Source: an uncultured Flavobacterium sp. (GTDB lineage Bacteria > Bacteroidota > Bacteroidia > Flavobacteriales > Flavobacteriaceae). Taken from it: a DNA stretch of 64,000 nucleotides. Of this stretch, positions 54,328 through 63,621 are shown piece after piece. How positions within the stretch are numbered: the first letter of the stretch is position 1; every line of letters starts with the position of its first letter. The notes beneath the pieces are model-generated. The model made no database searches. It saw nothing but the letters and a program-made list of their open reading frames with translations, and was not told the origin of the DNA. The translations under genes and the position numbers were made by a program. The DNA is taken from assembly GCF_951805225.1 (NCBI RefSeq), contig NZ_OX638201.1, positions 4,650,001 through 4,714,000 of the forward strand, given 5' to 3'.

Positions 54328-54819
54328 ATGCAATTAACTTCACCAGAAAGTTTAATTTTTTGGACAACAATTATCTTTATTGTTTTCTTCATTCTTTTGG
54401 CAAAATTTGCTTGGAAACCTATTTTAGGAGCTGTAAAAAGCCGTGAGGAATCTATCAACAATGCTTTAGCATCTGCAGAAGCTGCACGTTTAGAAATGCA
54501 AAATTTAACTGCAGACAATGAGCGTATCTTGAAAGAAGCTCGTGCAGAACGTGACGCAATGTTAAAAGAAGCTCGTGAAATGAAAGAGCAAATGATAGCT
54601 GATTCTAAAAATGAAGCACAAGAGCAAGGTCAAAAATTGATTGCTCAAGCTAAATTGGCAATAGAAAATGAAAAAAATGCAGCTATGGCTGAATTGAAAT
54701 CTCAAGTTTCAACTTTATCATTAAGCATTGCTGAAAAATTATTGAAGGATGAATTATCTAACAAAGAATCTCAAACTAAATTAGTTGAGAAAATGTTAGG
54801 TGACGTAAAGTTAAACTAA
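54328..54819 (+). CDS. atpF: ATP synthase Fo subunit b
   Basis: A 163-aa protein with one N-terminal membrane helix (LIFWTTIIFIVFFILLAKFA), then a long charged coiled coil and a C-terminal KLVEKMLGDVKLN that contacts delta. It is the peripheral stalk. Its stop is 4 bases before atpH. Confidence 0.95.
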   Translation: MQLTSPESLIFWTTIIFIVFFILLAKFAWKPILGAVKSREESINNALASAEAARLEMQNLTADNERILKEARAERDAMLKEAREMKEQMIADSKNEAQEQGQKLIAQAKLAIENEKNAAMAELKSQVSTLSLSIAEKLLKDELSNKESQTKLVEKMLGDVKLN

Positions 54820-54823
54820 GATT

Positions 54824-55354
54824 ATGGCAAGTACAAGAGCAGCAATTCGTTATGCACAAGCAATTCTAGACTTAGCAAACTCTAAAGGTGTTGCCGAAGC
54901 TGTTAGTAACGATATGAAATCAATTGCTTCAACAATTGGTTCCAATTTAGAATTGAGTACCTTTATCCAAAGCCCAACTAAAGTTGAAGTTAAAGAAAGT
55001 GCTCTTTTAGAAGTTTTCGCAAATATAAATGGTGTAACTAAAGGCTTATTTCATTTATTATTCGAAAACAAAAGATTTGAAATTCTTGAGGCGATTGCTC
55101 TTGAATACAATAAATTATTTGATGAAAGTAATGGTGTTGAAGTAGCGAAAGTTACAACTGCTATTCCTATGGATGCTGCATTAGAAGCTAAAGTTTTGGC
55201 TAAAATTGCAACATTGTCAGATAAAAAAATAACAATAGAAAATATAGTAGATCCATCAATTATTGGAGGATTTATTTTAAGAATAGGTGATCAACAATAC
55301 AATGCTTCTGTTGCAAACAGATTGCAGGTATTAAAAAGAGAGTTAAGTAATTAG
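54824..55354 (+). CDS. atpH: ATP synthase F1 subunit delta
   Basis: A 176-aa OSCP/delta protein: a helical N-terminal domain (AAIRYAQAILDLANSKGVAE) and the C-terminal signature DPSIIGGFILRIGDQQYNAS. It links the peripheral stalk to F1. Confidence 0.95.
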   Translation: MASTRAAIRYAQAILDLANSKGVAEAVSNDMKSIASTIGSNLELSTFIQSPTKVEVKESALLEVFANINGVTKGLFHLLFENKRFEILEAIALEYNKLFDESNGVEVAKVTTAIPMDAALEAKVLAKIATLSDKKITIENIVDPSIIGGFILRIGDQQYNASVANRLQVLKRELSN

Positions 55355-55393
55355 TTTTATTACACATAAAAGTGTCTAAATTATAAATTTAAG

Positions 55394-56971
55394 ATGGCGG
55401 AAATCAAACCTGCTGAAATTTCAGCAATATTAAGAAAGCAAGTAGAAGGTTTTGAATCTGGTGCTACGCTAGAGGAAGTAGGAACGGTACTTCAAGTTGG
55501 AGACGGTATTGCTCGTATTTACGGGCTATCTAATGTACAATACGGTGAGTTAGTTGAATTTGAAAACGGACTTGAAGCTATTGTATTGAACCTTGAAGAA
55601 GACAATGTTGGTGTGGTACTTTTAGGACCATCAACAGGAATCAAAGAAGGATCAACAGCAAAAAGAACACAACGTATTGCTTCTCTTAAAGTAGGTGAGC
55701 AAATGGTAGGACGTGTTGTTAACACTCTTGGTTTTCCAATTGATGGAAAAGGGCCAATTGGTGGAGACTTATACGAGATGCCTTTAGAAAGAAAAGCTCC
55801 TGGAGTTATCTTCCGTCAGCCAGTTACTGAGCCATTACAAACAGGTATTAAAGCGGTAGATGCTATGATCCCAGTTGGTCGTGGACAACGTGAGCTTGTT
55901 ATTGGTGACCGTCAAACAGGTAAATCAACTGTTTGTATCGATACAATCTTAAATCAAAAAGAATTTTACGATGCAGGAAAACCTGTATTCTGTATATATG
56001 TTGCAATTGGGCAAAAAGCTTCAACTGTAGCAGGAATTGCTAAAATGTTAGAAGAAAAAGGTGCAATGGCTTATACAGTTATTGTTGCAGCTAACGCTTC
56101 TGATCCAGCTCCAATGCAAGTTTATGCTCCTTTCGCAGGTGCTGCAATTGGTGAGTATTTTAGAGATTCAGGTCGTCCAGCACTTATCGTGTATGATGAT
56201 TTATCTAAACAAGCTGTTGCTTACCGTGAGGTTTCTCTTTTATTAAGAAGACCACCGGGACGTGAGGCATATCCTGGAGACGTTTTCTACTTACACTCTC
56301 GTTTATTAGAGCGTGCTTGTAAAGTAATTGCAGATAATGGAATTGCTAAAAACATGAACGATTTACCAGATTCTATTAAGTCTATCGTAAAAGGTGGTGG
56401 TTCATTAACTGCTTTACCAATTATCGAAACTCAGGCTGGTGACGTTTCTGCATATATTCCAACAAACGTAATTTCGATTACAGATGGTCAGATTTTCCTT
56501 GATGGAGATTTGTTCAACTCTGGAGTTCGTCCTGCGATCAACGTAGGTATCTCTGTATCTCGTGTTGGAGGTAATGCTCAGATTAAATCTATGAAAAAAG
56601 TTTCTGGAACTTTAAAATTAGACCAAGCTCAATTCCGTGAATTAGAAGCTTTCGCTAAATTTGGTTCTGACTTAGATTCTGTTACTTTAAACGTAATTGA
56701 AAAAGGAAAAAGAAACGTTGAAATCTTGAAACAAGGTTTGAACGATCCTTATCCAGTAGAAAATCAAGTAGCTATTATTTATGCAGGTTCTAAAAACTTA
56801 TTGAAAAGTGTTCCTGTAAATAAAGTAAAAGAATTTGAAGCTGATTTCTTAGCTTACTTAAACAGCAAACATAAAGATACGCTTAACGCGTTGAAAGCTG
56901 GCAAGTTAGATGACAACATTACTGATGTTATCGAAAAAGCAGCAAAAGAAATTTCAGCAAAATATATCTAA
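55394..56971 (+). CDS. atpA: ATP synthase F1 subunit alpha
   Basis: A 525-aa subunit with the N-terminal beta-barrel, Walker [10 protein letters not shown] (about residues 172-180) and the signature [14 protein letters not shown]. It is noncatalytic but binds nucleotide and alternates with beta in F1. It is followed by an unusual 18-nt inverted repeat before atpG. Confidence 0.97.
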   Translation: MAEIKPAEISAILRKQVEGFESGATLEEVGTVLQVGDGIARIYGLSNVQYGELVEFENGLEAIVLNLEEDNVGVVLLGPSTGIKEGSTAKRTQRIASLKVGEQMVGRVVNTLGFPIDGKGPIGGDLYEMPLERKAPGVIFRQPVTEPLQTGIKAVDAMIPVGRGQRELVIGDRQTGKSTVCIDTILNQKEFYDAGKPVFCIYVAIGQKASTVAGIAKMLEEKGAMAYTVIVAANASDPAPMQVYAPFAGAAIGEYFRDSGRPALIVYDDLSKQAVAYREVSLLLRRPPGREAYPGDVFYLHSRLLERACKVIADNGIAKNMNDLPDSIKSIVKGGGSLTALPIIETQAGDVSAYIPTNVISITDGQIFLDGDLFNSGVRPAINVGISVSRVGGNAQIKSMKKVSGTLKLDQAQFRELEAFAKFGSDLDSVTLNVIEKGKRNVEILKQGLNDPYPVENQVAIIYAGSKNLLKSVPVNKVKEFEADFLAYLNSKHKDTLNALKAGKLDDNITDVIEKAAKEISAKYI

Positions 56972-56984
56972 TTAGATAATTCGT

Positions 56985-57034
56985 AAATTAGATAATTAGA
57001 AAATATCTCAGGAGACTTTCTAATTATCTAATTT
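56985..57034. repeat. 18-nt perfect inverted repeat between atpA and atpG
   Basis: AAATTAGATAATTAGAAA (56985-57002) and TTTCTAATTATCTAATTT (57017-57034) are perfect reverse complements around a 14-base loop. An extra partial copy of the unit (AATTAGATAATT) lies just upstream. It has no T-run, so it is not a standard terminator. Confidence 0.8.
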
Positions 57035-57063
57035 TCAAATTGTCACATTTTTTTAATCGACAA

Positions 57064-57924
57064 ATGGCAAATTTAAAGGAAATCCGTAATAGAATTACTT
57101 CCGTTTCATCGACGATGCAAATTACATCGGCAATGAAAATGGTTTCTGCAGCAAAGCTTAAGAAAGCACAAGATGCAATCACTGCGATGCGCCCTTATGC
57201 CGAGAAATTAACGGAATTGTTGCAAAATCTTTCTGCTACACTTGATGGTGAAGTTGGAGGTGATTATACAACACAACGTGAAGTAAAAAAAGTATTGCTT
57301 GTTGCTATAACTTCAAACAGAGGTTTATGTGGAGCATTTAATGCAAATATTATTAAAGAAGTTAAAAATCGTGCTGCTTTTTATGCTGGTAAACAAGTAG
57401 ATGTTTTTCCTATTGGTAAAAAAGGAAATGATGTACTAAGTAAATCTTTTAAAGCACACGGTCACCATAATGCAATTTTCGATCATTTGACTTTTGATAA
57501 TGTTGCTGGAATTGCTGATAATTTGACTGAGAAATTTTTATCAGGAGAATATGACAGAATCGAATTGATCTACAATCAGTTTAAAAATGCTGCGACACAA
57601 ATCGTTCAAACTGAACAATTTTTACCGTTAGCACCAATTAAATCTGATGTACCGGTTTCTGGTGGAGATTATATTTTCGAACCGTCAAAAGAAGAAATTG
57701 TGTTGACTTTGATTCCAAAGTCATTGAAAACTCAATTATACAAAGGTATTCGTGATTCATTTGCTTCAGAACATGGAGCACGTATGACAGCTATGCACAA
57801 AGCAACTGATAACGCAACTGAATTAAGAAACCAATTAAAATTGACTTACAATAAAGCACGTCAGGCAGCTATTACAAACGAAATTCTTGAAATCGTTGGT
57901 GGAGCAGAAGCTTTGAACGGATAA
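57064..57924 (+). CDS. atpG: ATP synthase F1 subunit gamma
   Basis: A 286-aa central-shaft subunit. The N-terminal helix MANLKEIRNRITSVSSTMQI and the C-terminal helix MHKATDNATELRNQLKLTYN form the coiled-coil rotor, and ITSNRGLCGAFN is the family signature. An upstream in-frame TTG at 57040 is rejected because MANLKEIRNR is the standard start. It ends the operon; atpD and atpC are not here. Confidence 0.96.
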   Translation: MANLKEIRNRITSVSSTMQITSAMKMVSAAKLKKAQDAITAMRPYAEKLTELLQNLSATLDGEVGGDYTTQREVKKVLLVAITSNRGLCGAFNANIIKEVKNRAAFYAGKQVDVFPIGKKGNDVLSKSFKAHGHHNAIFDHLTFDNVAGIADNLTEKFLSGEYDRIELIYNQFKNAATQIVQTEQFLPLAPIKSDVPVSGGDYIFEPSKEEIVLTLIPKSLKTQLYKGIRDSFASEHGARMTAMHKATDNATELRNQLKLTYNKARQAAITNEILEIVGGAEALNG

Positions 57925-57946
57925 GATAATTTTTTTTTAAAATTTA

Positions 57947-57982
57947 AAAAGAGCTAACATTAACTTGTTAGCTCTTTTTTTT
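57947..57982 (+). terminator. Terminator of the ATP synthase operon
   Basis: AAAAGAGCTAACA pairs with TGTTAGCTCTTTT around a 6-base loop, then a T-run. Confidence 0.9.
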
Positions 57983-58321
57983 GTGCTAATTGTTGAATGA
58001 AAAATAGTGATGATTTTGTTTGATTTTCTACAAACGTACGTTTAAGTTAATTCTTACTTTTAACTATTGTTTATACCAATATTGATTTTTTATTAAGTAT
58101 TTTTGGAGGCTATTTTAAATCTGAGTTTTAAAAATAGAGCAGAAAAAAGTAGGAATTTTTTCAAGCATAGATTCCGGTAAATAGATCTGATAATAAATTA
58201 GTTACATTATATTTTGAAAAAAGTATATATTTATACTTTTAAAAGTAGTAACTTTTTAACACTTTCTGCGTATAACATTTAACAACCAAAAAGTTATTAA
58301 AAAATAGATCACCTACAAACG
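57983..58321. promoter_or_regulatory. Gene-free leader of the OmpA-SBP/ABC operon
   Basis: No gene is seen. It contains a 12-bp perfect palindrome AAACGTACGTTT (58032-58043) and an inverted repeat AAAAGTATA / TATACTTTT (58219-58240) that partly overlaps a weak TAnnTTTA -7 box. Both are candidate operators; no regulator gene is adjacent. Confidence 0.4.
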
Positions 58322-58999
58322 ATGACAAAAGAAAGTTTTAATTGGAAGAGTCTTTTCATTAATGATGAAACAGATCAATCAGAGGGCAAAGCTGCAACTC
58401 AACCGTCCGCCCCAATTTTACCAACCACAGACAATAAATTTCCGAATCAAGTCACAGAGTCATTTCCGACAAATTCATTAACAAACCCTTTCTTAAACGA
58501 AATTTTTGAAGTTTACGATAAAGGTTTTGAGTCATTGAACGAACCAGGATTTGATTTTTTTGAACTTTATAAGTCAGTTATGGCTGTTGGAGTAACAAAT
58601 CCGCAAAGTTATCAGATGGCTTTTGCAATGGGAAAATCAATTAAATCTGATTTGACTAAAGATTTTCTTTTGCAAAAAGGAAGTTTTTATGTTACTGAAA
58701 TTGAAAAAGTACATACTAAATATGATACTGTCGGTAAAAATAAAAAAGCCGAATTAGATAATACAATTACAAAAGAAAAATACAATTTATCCAAAAATAT
58801 TTCTGAATTAGAAGCCAAGATTCTTGAACTTCAAAAAGAATTGGAAGCTAAGAAAATAGAACTTCAAAAAATTGATCCTGTTAATATGGAACAGCTTTCG
58901 GAGATTCAATTGAAAATGGAAGCAAATGATTTAGCAAAACAAAAAATATTAACCTCAATCAATACTGTAATAACAGGAATAAATCAATATTTACAATAA
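58322..58999 (+). CDS. Soluble coiled-coil protein, first gene of the OmpA-SBP/ABC operon
   Basis: A 225-aa protein without signal peptide or membrane helix, thus cytoplasmic. The N-terminal 55 residues are disordered and Pro/Thr/Asn-rich. A helical block FDFFELYKSVMAVGVTNPQS follows, then a long coiled coil (about 115-200, with LEAKILELQKELEAKKIELQ). No family is recognised. Its last base is the first base of the next start (TAATG), so the two coiled-coil proteins are translationally coupled and may bind each other. Confidence 0.85.
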   Translation: MTKESFNWKSLFINDETDQSEGKAATQPSAPILPTTDNKFPNQVTESFPTNSLTNPFLNEIFEVYDKGFESLNEPGFDFFELYKSVMAVGVTNPQSYQMAFAMGKSIKSDLTKDFLLQKGSFYVTEIEKVHTKYDTVGKNKKAELDNTITKEKYNLSKNISELEAKILELQKELEAKKIELQKIDPVNMEQLSEIQLKMEANDLAKQKILTSINTVITGINQYLQ

Positions 59000-60120
59000 T
59001 GGATAAATTCGAACAAGAAAGAAGCACTCTTTTGACGTTGCCAATACTTAAACATTTTGACGAGTCTAAAGGAGAAATCGCTTTGAAATCAGGTGCGCTT
59101 AAAAAAGGAGAAAAGTCATTATTCTTGGCTTTGGCATTAGGTTTATTAGGAGTTGGAGGATATTTGGTATGGACTTATATTATCCCGCCATTATTTACAA
59201 TGCTTGGTCAGGCAATTGCTTTATCTGCAACGGGAGTATTTTTAGTTTTCTTAGTTATGATGGCTCCTGTAATAATGAAAGCGCTTCGTTTTGCTACAAA
59301 AAATATTCATAAAGCATTAATTCAAAGTAATCCTTTTAATGAATTAGAAGAGCAAAAACAAAAAATGGTTAAAAATCGTGAAGTTTTTAAGAATACTAAA
59401 GCAAAGCTAAAAGGTCTTAAAAATGAAATGGAAATTGAAGCCAGCAAATCTGAAAAAGAAGCAAAAGGATTTCAGGAAGACGTTTTGAGTTTACAGCGTC
59501 AGTCAGAAAAATTGAAATCAGCGATGGATGAAATGGTGAAACAAAATGGCGTTGCAGCAAAAGATACAGATGAGTATGTAGCTCTGCAAAGTGAGTTAGC
59601 CAGAAAGTTAAGCGATTCTCAAAGAGTTTCTACTCAATATGAACAAAGCAAAAGTTTTATCCAAAAATATGGTGTTCGTGCAAATGTTTTAGGAAAAATG
59701 GATCGTAAACTGACTTTAGCCGGAACAGCGATTGATATTAAAATTGCTGATTTTGATGTGACAGTTAAAATGCTTCAAAAAGAATATGAATTTGCCAGAA
59801 ATGCTAAAGAAGCAACAGAAAGTGCAAAAAGCGCGATGATGTTTACAAAAGACTGGGAATTAGAATATGCTCTTGAAGTGGTAACGTCTACTATTGCTCT
59901 GGATATTGCCAGAACTTCAGAAAACTTAATCGACATCGATGCTTTAACTTCTAAATATTCTGTTGATAATGATGAGCTTTATTCAAGATTAGATTCATTA
60001 GCAGATGAAATTAAAACGGGCGATAATACAATTCCGGATTCAACAAAATATACAAGTCCAAATTACAAAATGACCAAAGAAGATAAATTATCCAGTGGTG
60101 GTTTTGGAGATATTTTTTAA
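58999..60120 (+). CDS. Membrane-anchored coiled-coil protein, second gene of the operon
   Basis: A 373-aa protein. Two membrane helices (about 41-62 and 70-94) are followed by a long cytoplasmic coiled coil (about 110-260) of the PspA/TelA-like style (EEQKQKMVKNREVFKNTKAK, LQRQSEKLKSAMDEM) and a flexible tail ending GGFGDIF. No family is recognised with certainty. The linkage to an ABC importer suggests a scaffold on the inner membrane near the transporter. Confidence 0.85.
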   Translation: MDKFEQERSTLLTLPILKHFDESKGEIALKSGALKKGEKSLFLALALGLLGVGGYLVWTYIIPPLFTMLGQAIALSATGVFLVFLVMMAPVIMKALRFATKNIHKALIQSNPFNELEEQKQKMVKNREVFKNTKAKLKGLKNEMEIEASKSEKEAKGFQEDVLSLQRQSEKLKSAMDEMVKQNGVAAKDTDEYVALQSELARKLSDSQRVSTQYEQSKSFIQKYGVRANVLGKMDRKLTLAGTAIDIKIADFDVTVKMLQKEYEFARNAKEATESAKSAMMFTKDWELEYALEVVTSTIALDIARTSENLIDIDALTSKYSVDNDELYSRLDSLADEIKTGDNTIPDSTKYTSPNYKMTKEDKLSSGGFGDIF

Positions 60121-60148
60121 TACAATTAAATTTAATTTTTAGATAAAA

Positions 60149-61963
60149 ATGGGAAAAATTTTAAGAACAGAAAAGTTAACAACCTTTTCTGAATTACTTA
60201 TCGTTATTGCTGGAATTGGTGCAATTCTAGGAGGAGTTTATTATATATCTCCAGGAATTAAAACCGCAGTTTCAAAACAATTAAATGGAATTGAACTGAA
60301 TCAGACAGATGTTAATAATGTTACCAATGCTGCAAAAATTGCACTTCCATCTACTGAATTATCTTCAGAAGTTGCAGACAAACCTTTAGTAAGAATTGGT
60401 GCTTATGCTTGGAACGCTCAGTCTGGAATTATTGTTTCTAATGGTGGTCCAAAAACAACAAAAGGATCATTGATGGAGAAAAACGGAGTTAATCTTGAGA
60501 TTATTCGTCAAGACTGGCTTTCGGAATTGCGTAATATGCAAATGAAATTTATCGAAGAATTTGATAAAGGAGAAGCTTTTCCATCTTCAGAAAAAAGTGT
60601 TTTTGCAGTTATCATTATGGGTGATGGTGCGCCATTTTACATTAGTTCTGTTCAAAAATCACTTGACGAAAAATACGGAAAAGATAAATACCATGTTCAG
60701 GTAATGGGAGCAGTAGGTATGAGTTATGGAGAAGATAAATTAATTGGACCACCAAACTGGAAATCAGATCCAAAATCTATGAAAGGTTCTGTTATATCGG
60801 CAGTTCTTGGAGATGGTGACTGGGTTACTACTGTAAACTATTGTTTTGCAAACGGATTAAAAGTAAATCCGGATCCAACAACATATGATGCAGAAGCAGT
60901 AAATATTTATCCATCAGAAAATGATGATTATATTAAATCGGCAGAAGAATTAATCAAATCTCAAACAACAGGATGGACTGTTACTTTGAAAGAAGTAGTT
61001 GATGGAAAATTAACTGGAAAATCTGTGAACAGAAAAATCGATGGTTGTGCTACTTGGACGCCTGGTGATAAAACTGTATTTGATAAATTGACTGGATTTG
61101 TTGATATCGTTTCTACGAAAGAATTCAACAACCAAATGCCAACTACTATTATTGGTGTTAAAGAATGGGCTGTTAAAAATCCTGATATTGTTTCTAATAT
61201 TTTGAAATCGGCATTGACGGCTTCAAACCAAATGAAAAATTACGAAGATTGGAAAGTAAGAGCTTCTGAAGCAGTTGCTGCAACTTACAAACTTGAAACT
61301 CCGGAATATTGGTACAAAATGTTCAAAGGACAACAAGGAACAAAAGGCGGATTGACTTATAATATGGGAGGTTCAAAAGTATTTAACTATGCTGATGCAA
61401 TGCAATATTATGGTTTATCTGATGGTGTAAACAGATACAAATCAGTTTATAATCAAGTTGCAGGATATTTGACAGAATTGAATCCGTTTGGATTTAATGA
61501 AAATGTTGGAGCAGTTGTTCCTTACGATCAAGCAGTAAACTTATTCTTCTTGAAAAACATTAACGATATCGAATCTACTTCTGCAGACAAAGCAGATTAT
61601 AGCAGCGAAGCAAAAGAAGTTGTAGCTTCTGGAGAATGGAAAATTAATTTTAATACTGGAAGTTCTGATATCTCAAGCTCATCTAGTAAAGAAGTAGAAA
61701 AAATTTACAATCTTTTAGTACAAGCTGAGAACACAAAATTAACGGTTGTTGGACACACTGACAATGTTGGAAATGCTGATTCTAACTTAGCTTTATCAAA
61801 AAGCAGAGCACAAGCAGTTGTAGATTACCTAAAACAAAAAGGTATTCCTGCAAATCGTTTCCAATTAGTGGACGGAAAAGGTCAAAGTAATCCAATTGCA
61901 GATAATAATACTGCTTCTGGAAAAGCACTAAACAGACGTGTGGTTATTACTTTATTAAAATAA
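60149..61963 (+). CDS. Membrane-anchored substrate-binding protein fused to an OmpA domain
   Basis: A 604-aa protein in three parts: an uncleaved N-terminal membrane helix (about 14-34), a periplasmic solute-binding domain of the nitrate/taurine (NMT1-like) class (about 80-470; VRIGAYAWNAQSGIIVSNGG, then GVKEWAVKNPDIVSNILKSA), and a C-terminal OmpA-type peptidoglycan-binding domain (about 495-604; VVGHTDNVGNADSNLALSKS, then GKALNRRVVITLLK). It thus tethers ligand capture to both inner membrane and cell wall. The following permease and ATPase are the expected partners. The ligand is unknown. Confidence 0.9.
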   Translation: MGKILRTEKLTTFSELLIVIAGIGAILGGVYYISPGIKTAVSKQLNGIELNQTDVNNVTNAAKIALPSTELSSEVADKPLVRIGAYAWNAQSGIIVSNGGPKTTKGSLMEKNGVNLEIIRQDWLSELRNMQMKFIEEFDKGEAFPSSEKSVFAVIIMGDGAPFYISSVQKSLDEKYGKDKYHVQVMGAVGMSYGEDKLIGPPNWKSDPKSMKGSVISAVLGDGDWVTTVNYCFANGLKVNPDPTTYDAEAVNIYPSENDDYIKSAEELIKSQTTGWTVTLKEVVDGKLTGKSVNRKIDGCATWTPGDKTVFDKLTGFVDIVSTKEFNNQMPTTIIGVKEWAVKNPDIVSNILKSALTASNQMKNYEDWKVRASEAVAATYKLETPEYWYKMFKGQQGTKGGLTYNMGGSKVFNYADAMQYYGLSDGVNRYKSVYNQVAGYLTELNPFGFNENVGAVVPYDQAVNLFFLKNINDIESTSADKADYSSEAKEVVASGEWKINFNTGSSDISSSSSKEVEKIYNLLVQAENTKLTVVGHTDNVGNADSNLALSKSRAQAVVDYLKQKGIPANRFQLVDGKGQSNPIADNNTASGKALNRRVVITLLK

Positions 61964-61970
61964 AAACAAT

Positions 61971-62000
61971 AAAAGGCTATCTTAATAGATAGCCTTTTTT
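61971..62000 (+). terminator. Terminator-like hairpin between the binding-protein and permease genes
   Basis: AAAAGGCTATCT-taat-AGATAGCCTTTT (61971-61998), followed by further T. It is a strong terminator inside the operon, so downstream genes are probably transcribed at a lower level than the binding protein. Confidence 0.82.
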
Positions 62001-62009
62001 ACAAGCAGT

Positions 62010-62780
62010 ATGATAAAAATTTTAACGCCCTTTGAAAAAATATCAAAATTAAACAAGACACTTATTTTAATTGCTTGGTTAGTTCTTTTGATTATTATTT
62101 GGTTTGCAGCAACATCTGGCGAAAAACATCTTTTTCCTTCGCCGGCTCAGGTTTTAACCGGTTTTTCAGATCTGTATAAAGAAGGTTTGGTAGTGCATAT
62201 TTTCAATTCATTGAAATTGTGTTTTATCTCGATTTTTTTAGCCACAATTATTTCCTTGTTTTTTGCTTATGCATGGCCAATTCCGTTATTAAAATCAGTT
62301 TCTGAATTTATCACAAAATTTAGATTTTTACCTTTTACCGGACTTTCATTTTATATTACAATGGTAATTCATGAAGCACGAATGATGCAGGTTTGGATCT
62401 TGGTTATTTTCCTGACTACTTTTTTAACAACATCATTAATTGCAGTTATCAAAGATATTCCGCAAGAAGAATTTGATCATGCAAAAATGCTAAAATGCAA
62501 CCGTTGGGAAGTTCTCGTACAAGTTATTATTTTAGGAAGAATAGATTATGTAATTGATGTAATCAGACAAAATCTTGCCATTACCTGGATGATGCTTGTT
62601 ACGGTAGAATCGATTGTGGTAGCTTCTGGAGGATTAGGGTTTTTAATCAAAAACTCTGATAAATTTATGAATACCGGAAGAATCATTGCACTTCAAATTA
62701 TCATTTTATTAATAGGTCTTGGCTTAGATGCAGGAATAAATTTCTTAAGAAAAGCAGTATTTAGATATTCAAAAATATAA
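62010..62780 (+). CDS. ABC transporter permease (nitrate/taurine class)
   Basis: A 256-aa protein with about six membrane helices and the permease EAA-type loop (PQEEFDHAKMLKCNRWEVLV). LFPSPAQVLTGFSDLYKEGL at the periplasmic side is typical of SsuC/TauC-like permeases. It should form the homodimeric channel served by the OmpA-fused binding protein. The ATPase starts 2 bases after its stop. Confidence 0.92.
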   Translation: MIKILTPFEKISKLNKTLILIAWLVLLIIIWFAATSGEKHLFPSPAQVLTGFSDLYKEGLVVHIFNSLKLCFISIFLATIISLFFAYAWPIPLLKSVSEFITKFRFLPFTGLSFYITMVIHEARMMQVWILVIFLTTFLTTSLIAVIKDIPQEEFDHAKMLKCNRWEVLVQVIILGRIDYVIDVIRQNLAITWMMLVTVESIVVASGGLGFLIKNSDKFMNTGRIIALQIIILLIGLGLDAGINFLRKAVFRYSKI

Positions 62781-62782
62781 TT

Positions 62783-63613
62783 ATGACACACGAATATAAA
62801 GAGACACTTTTGTATGTAGAAAATCTTAGCGTTGGTTATGATGATACAATTATTATAAAAGATATAAGTCTTATAGAAAAAGATGTAATTAGAGAAGGTG
62901 TTGATTGTACAGGTCAGGTTGTAGCTTTTGTTGGAAGATCAGGACGAGGAAAATCAACTTTCTTTAAAGCATTGACAGGATTAATTCCGACCAATTCCGG
63001 AAAAATATTAATTAGAGATTTCGAAAACAAAGAACCAAATGCAGCTAAACCTGTAAGCGAAGGAGACATTGGTTTTGTAGATCAAAAATATACTTTGTTC
63101 AGACATAAAACAGTTACTCAGGCGTTGAAATTTTCGTTAAGAAAAACAACACTTTCAAATACTGAAAAAGACGAAAAAATAAAGTTGTACCTAAAAGAAT
63201 GGGGATTAGAAAATTGTAAAGACAAATATCCTAACGAACTTTCCGGCGGACAAAGACAAAGAACCGCTATTATAGAACAATTGTTTTCATCTGATCAATT
63301 TATTGTTTTAGATGAACCTTTTTCAGGATTAGATGTTGGAAATATCGAAGAAGTAAAAAAATCATTTGAATTATTAGGTAAATCATCTGAGTTTAATACC
63401 GTTATTTTTTCTACGCATGATATTGAATTGGCAATTGAATTAGCACAAACCATTTATGTAATTGGACATCCAACTATTAATGGAAAAAAAGAAAATTACG
63501 GAACTATTGTAGCAAAATACGACCTAAGAGACATGGGACTTTCATGGAAAGATTATTGCGATGATCACTTAAAATTATCAAAAGAAATTATTCACCAAAT
63601 GATGATTTCTTAA
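62783..63613 (+). CDS. ABC transporter ATP-binding protein
   Basis: A 276-aa ATPase: Walker A FVGRSGRGKSTFFKALTG (about 49-66), Q-loop VDQKYTLF, signature LSGGQRQRTA, Walker B FIVLDEPFSGLD and H-loop STHD. The N-terminal insertion SLIEKDVIREGVDCTGQVVA and the C-terminal tail lengthen it relative to SsuB/TauB (~255 aa). It energises the upstream permease. Confidence 0.93.
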   Translation: MTHEYKETLLYVENLSVGYDDTIIIKDISLIEKDVIREGVDCTGQVVAFVGRSGRGKSTFFKALTGLIPTNSGKILIRDFENKEPNAAKPVSEGDIGFVDQKYTLFRHKTVTQALKFSLRKTTLSNTEKDEKIKLYLKEWGLENCKDKYPNELSGGQRQRTAIIEQLFSSDQFIVLDEPFSGLDVGNIEEVKKSFELLGKSSEFNTVIFSTHDIELAIELAQTIYVIGHPTINGKKENYGTIVAKYDLRDMGLSWKDYCDDHLKLSKEIIHQMMIS

Positions 63614-63621
63614 ATTTGAAT

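Noticed and set aside
56971..57063. Gap between atpA and atpG as a transcription terminator
   Set aside because: The stem is perfect but AT-only and lacks a T-run, and atpG belongs to the same complex, so it was listed as an inverted repeat instead.
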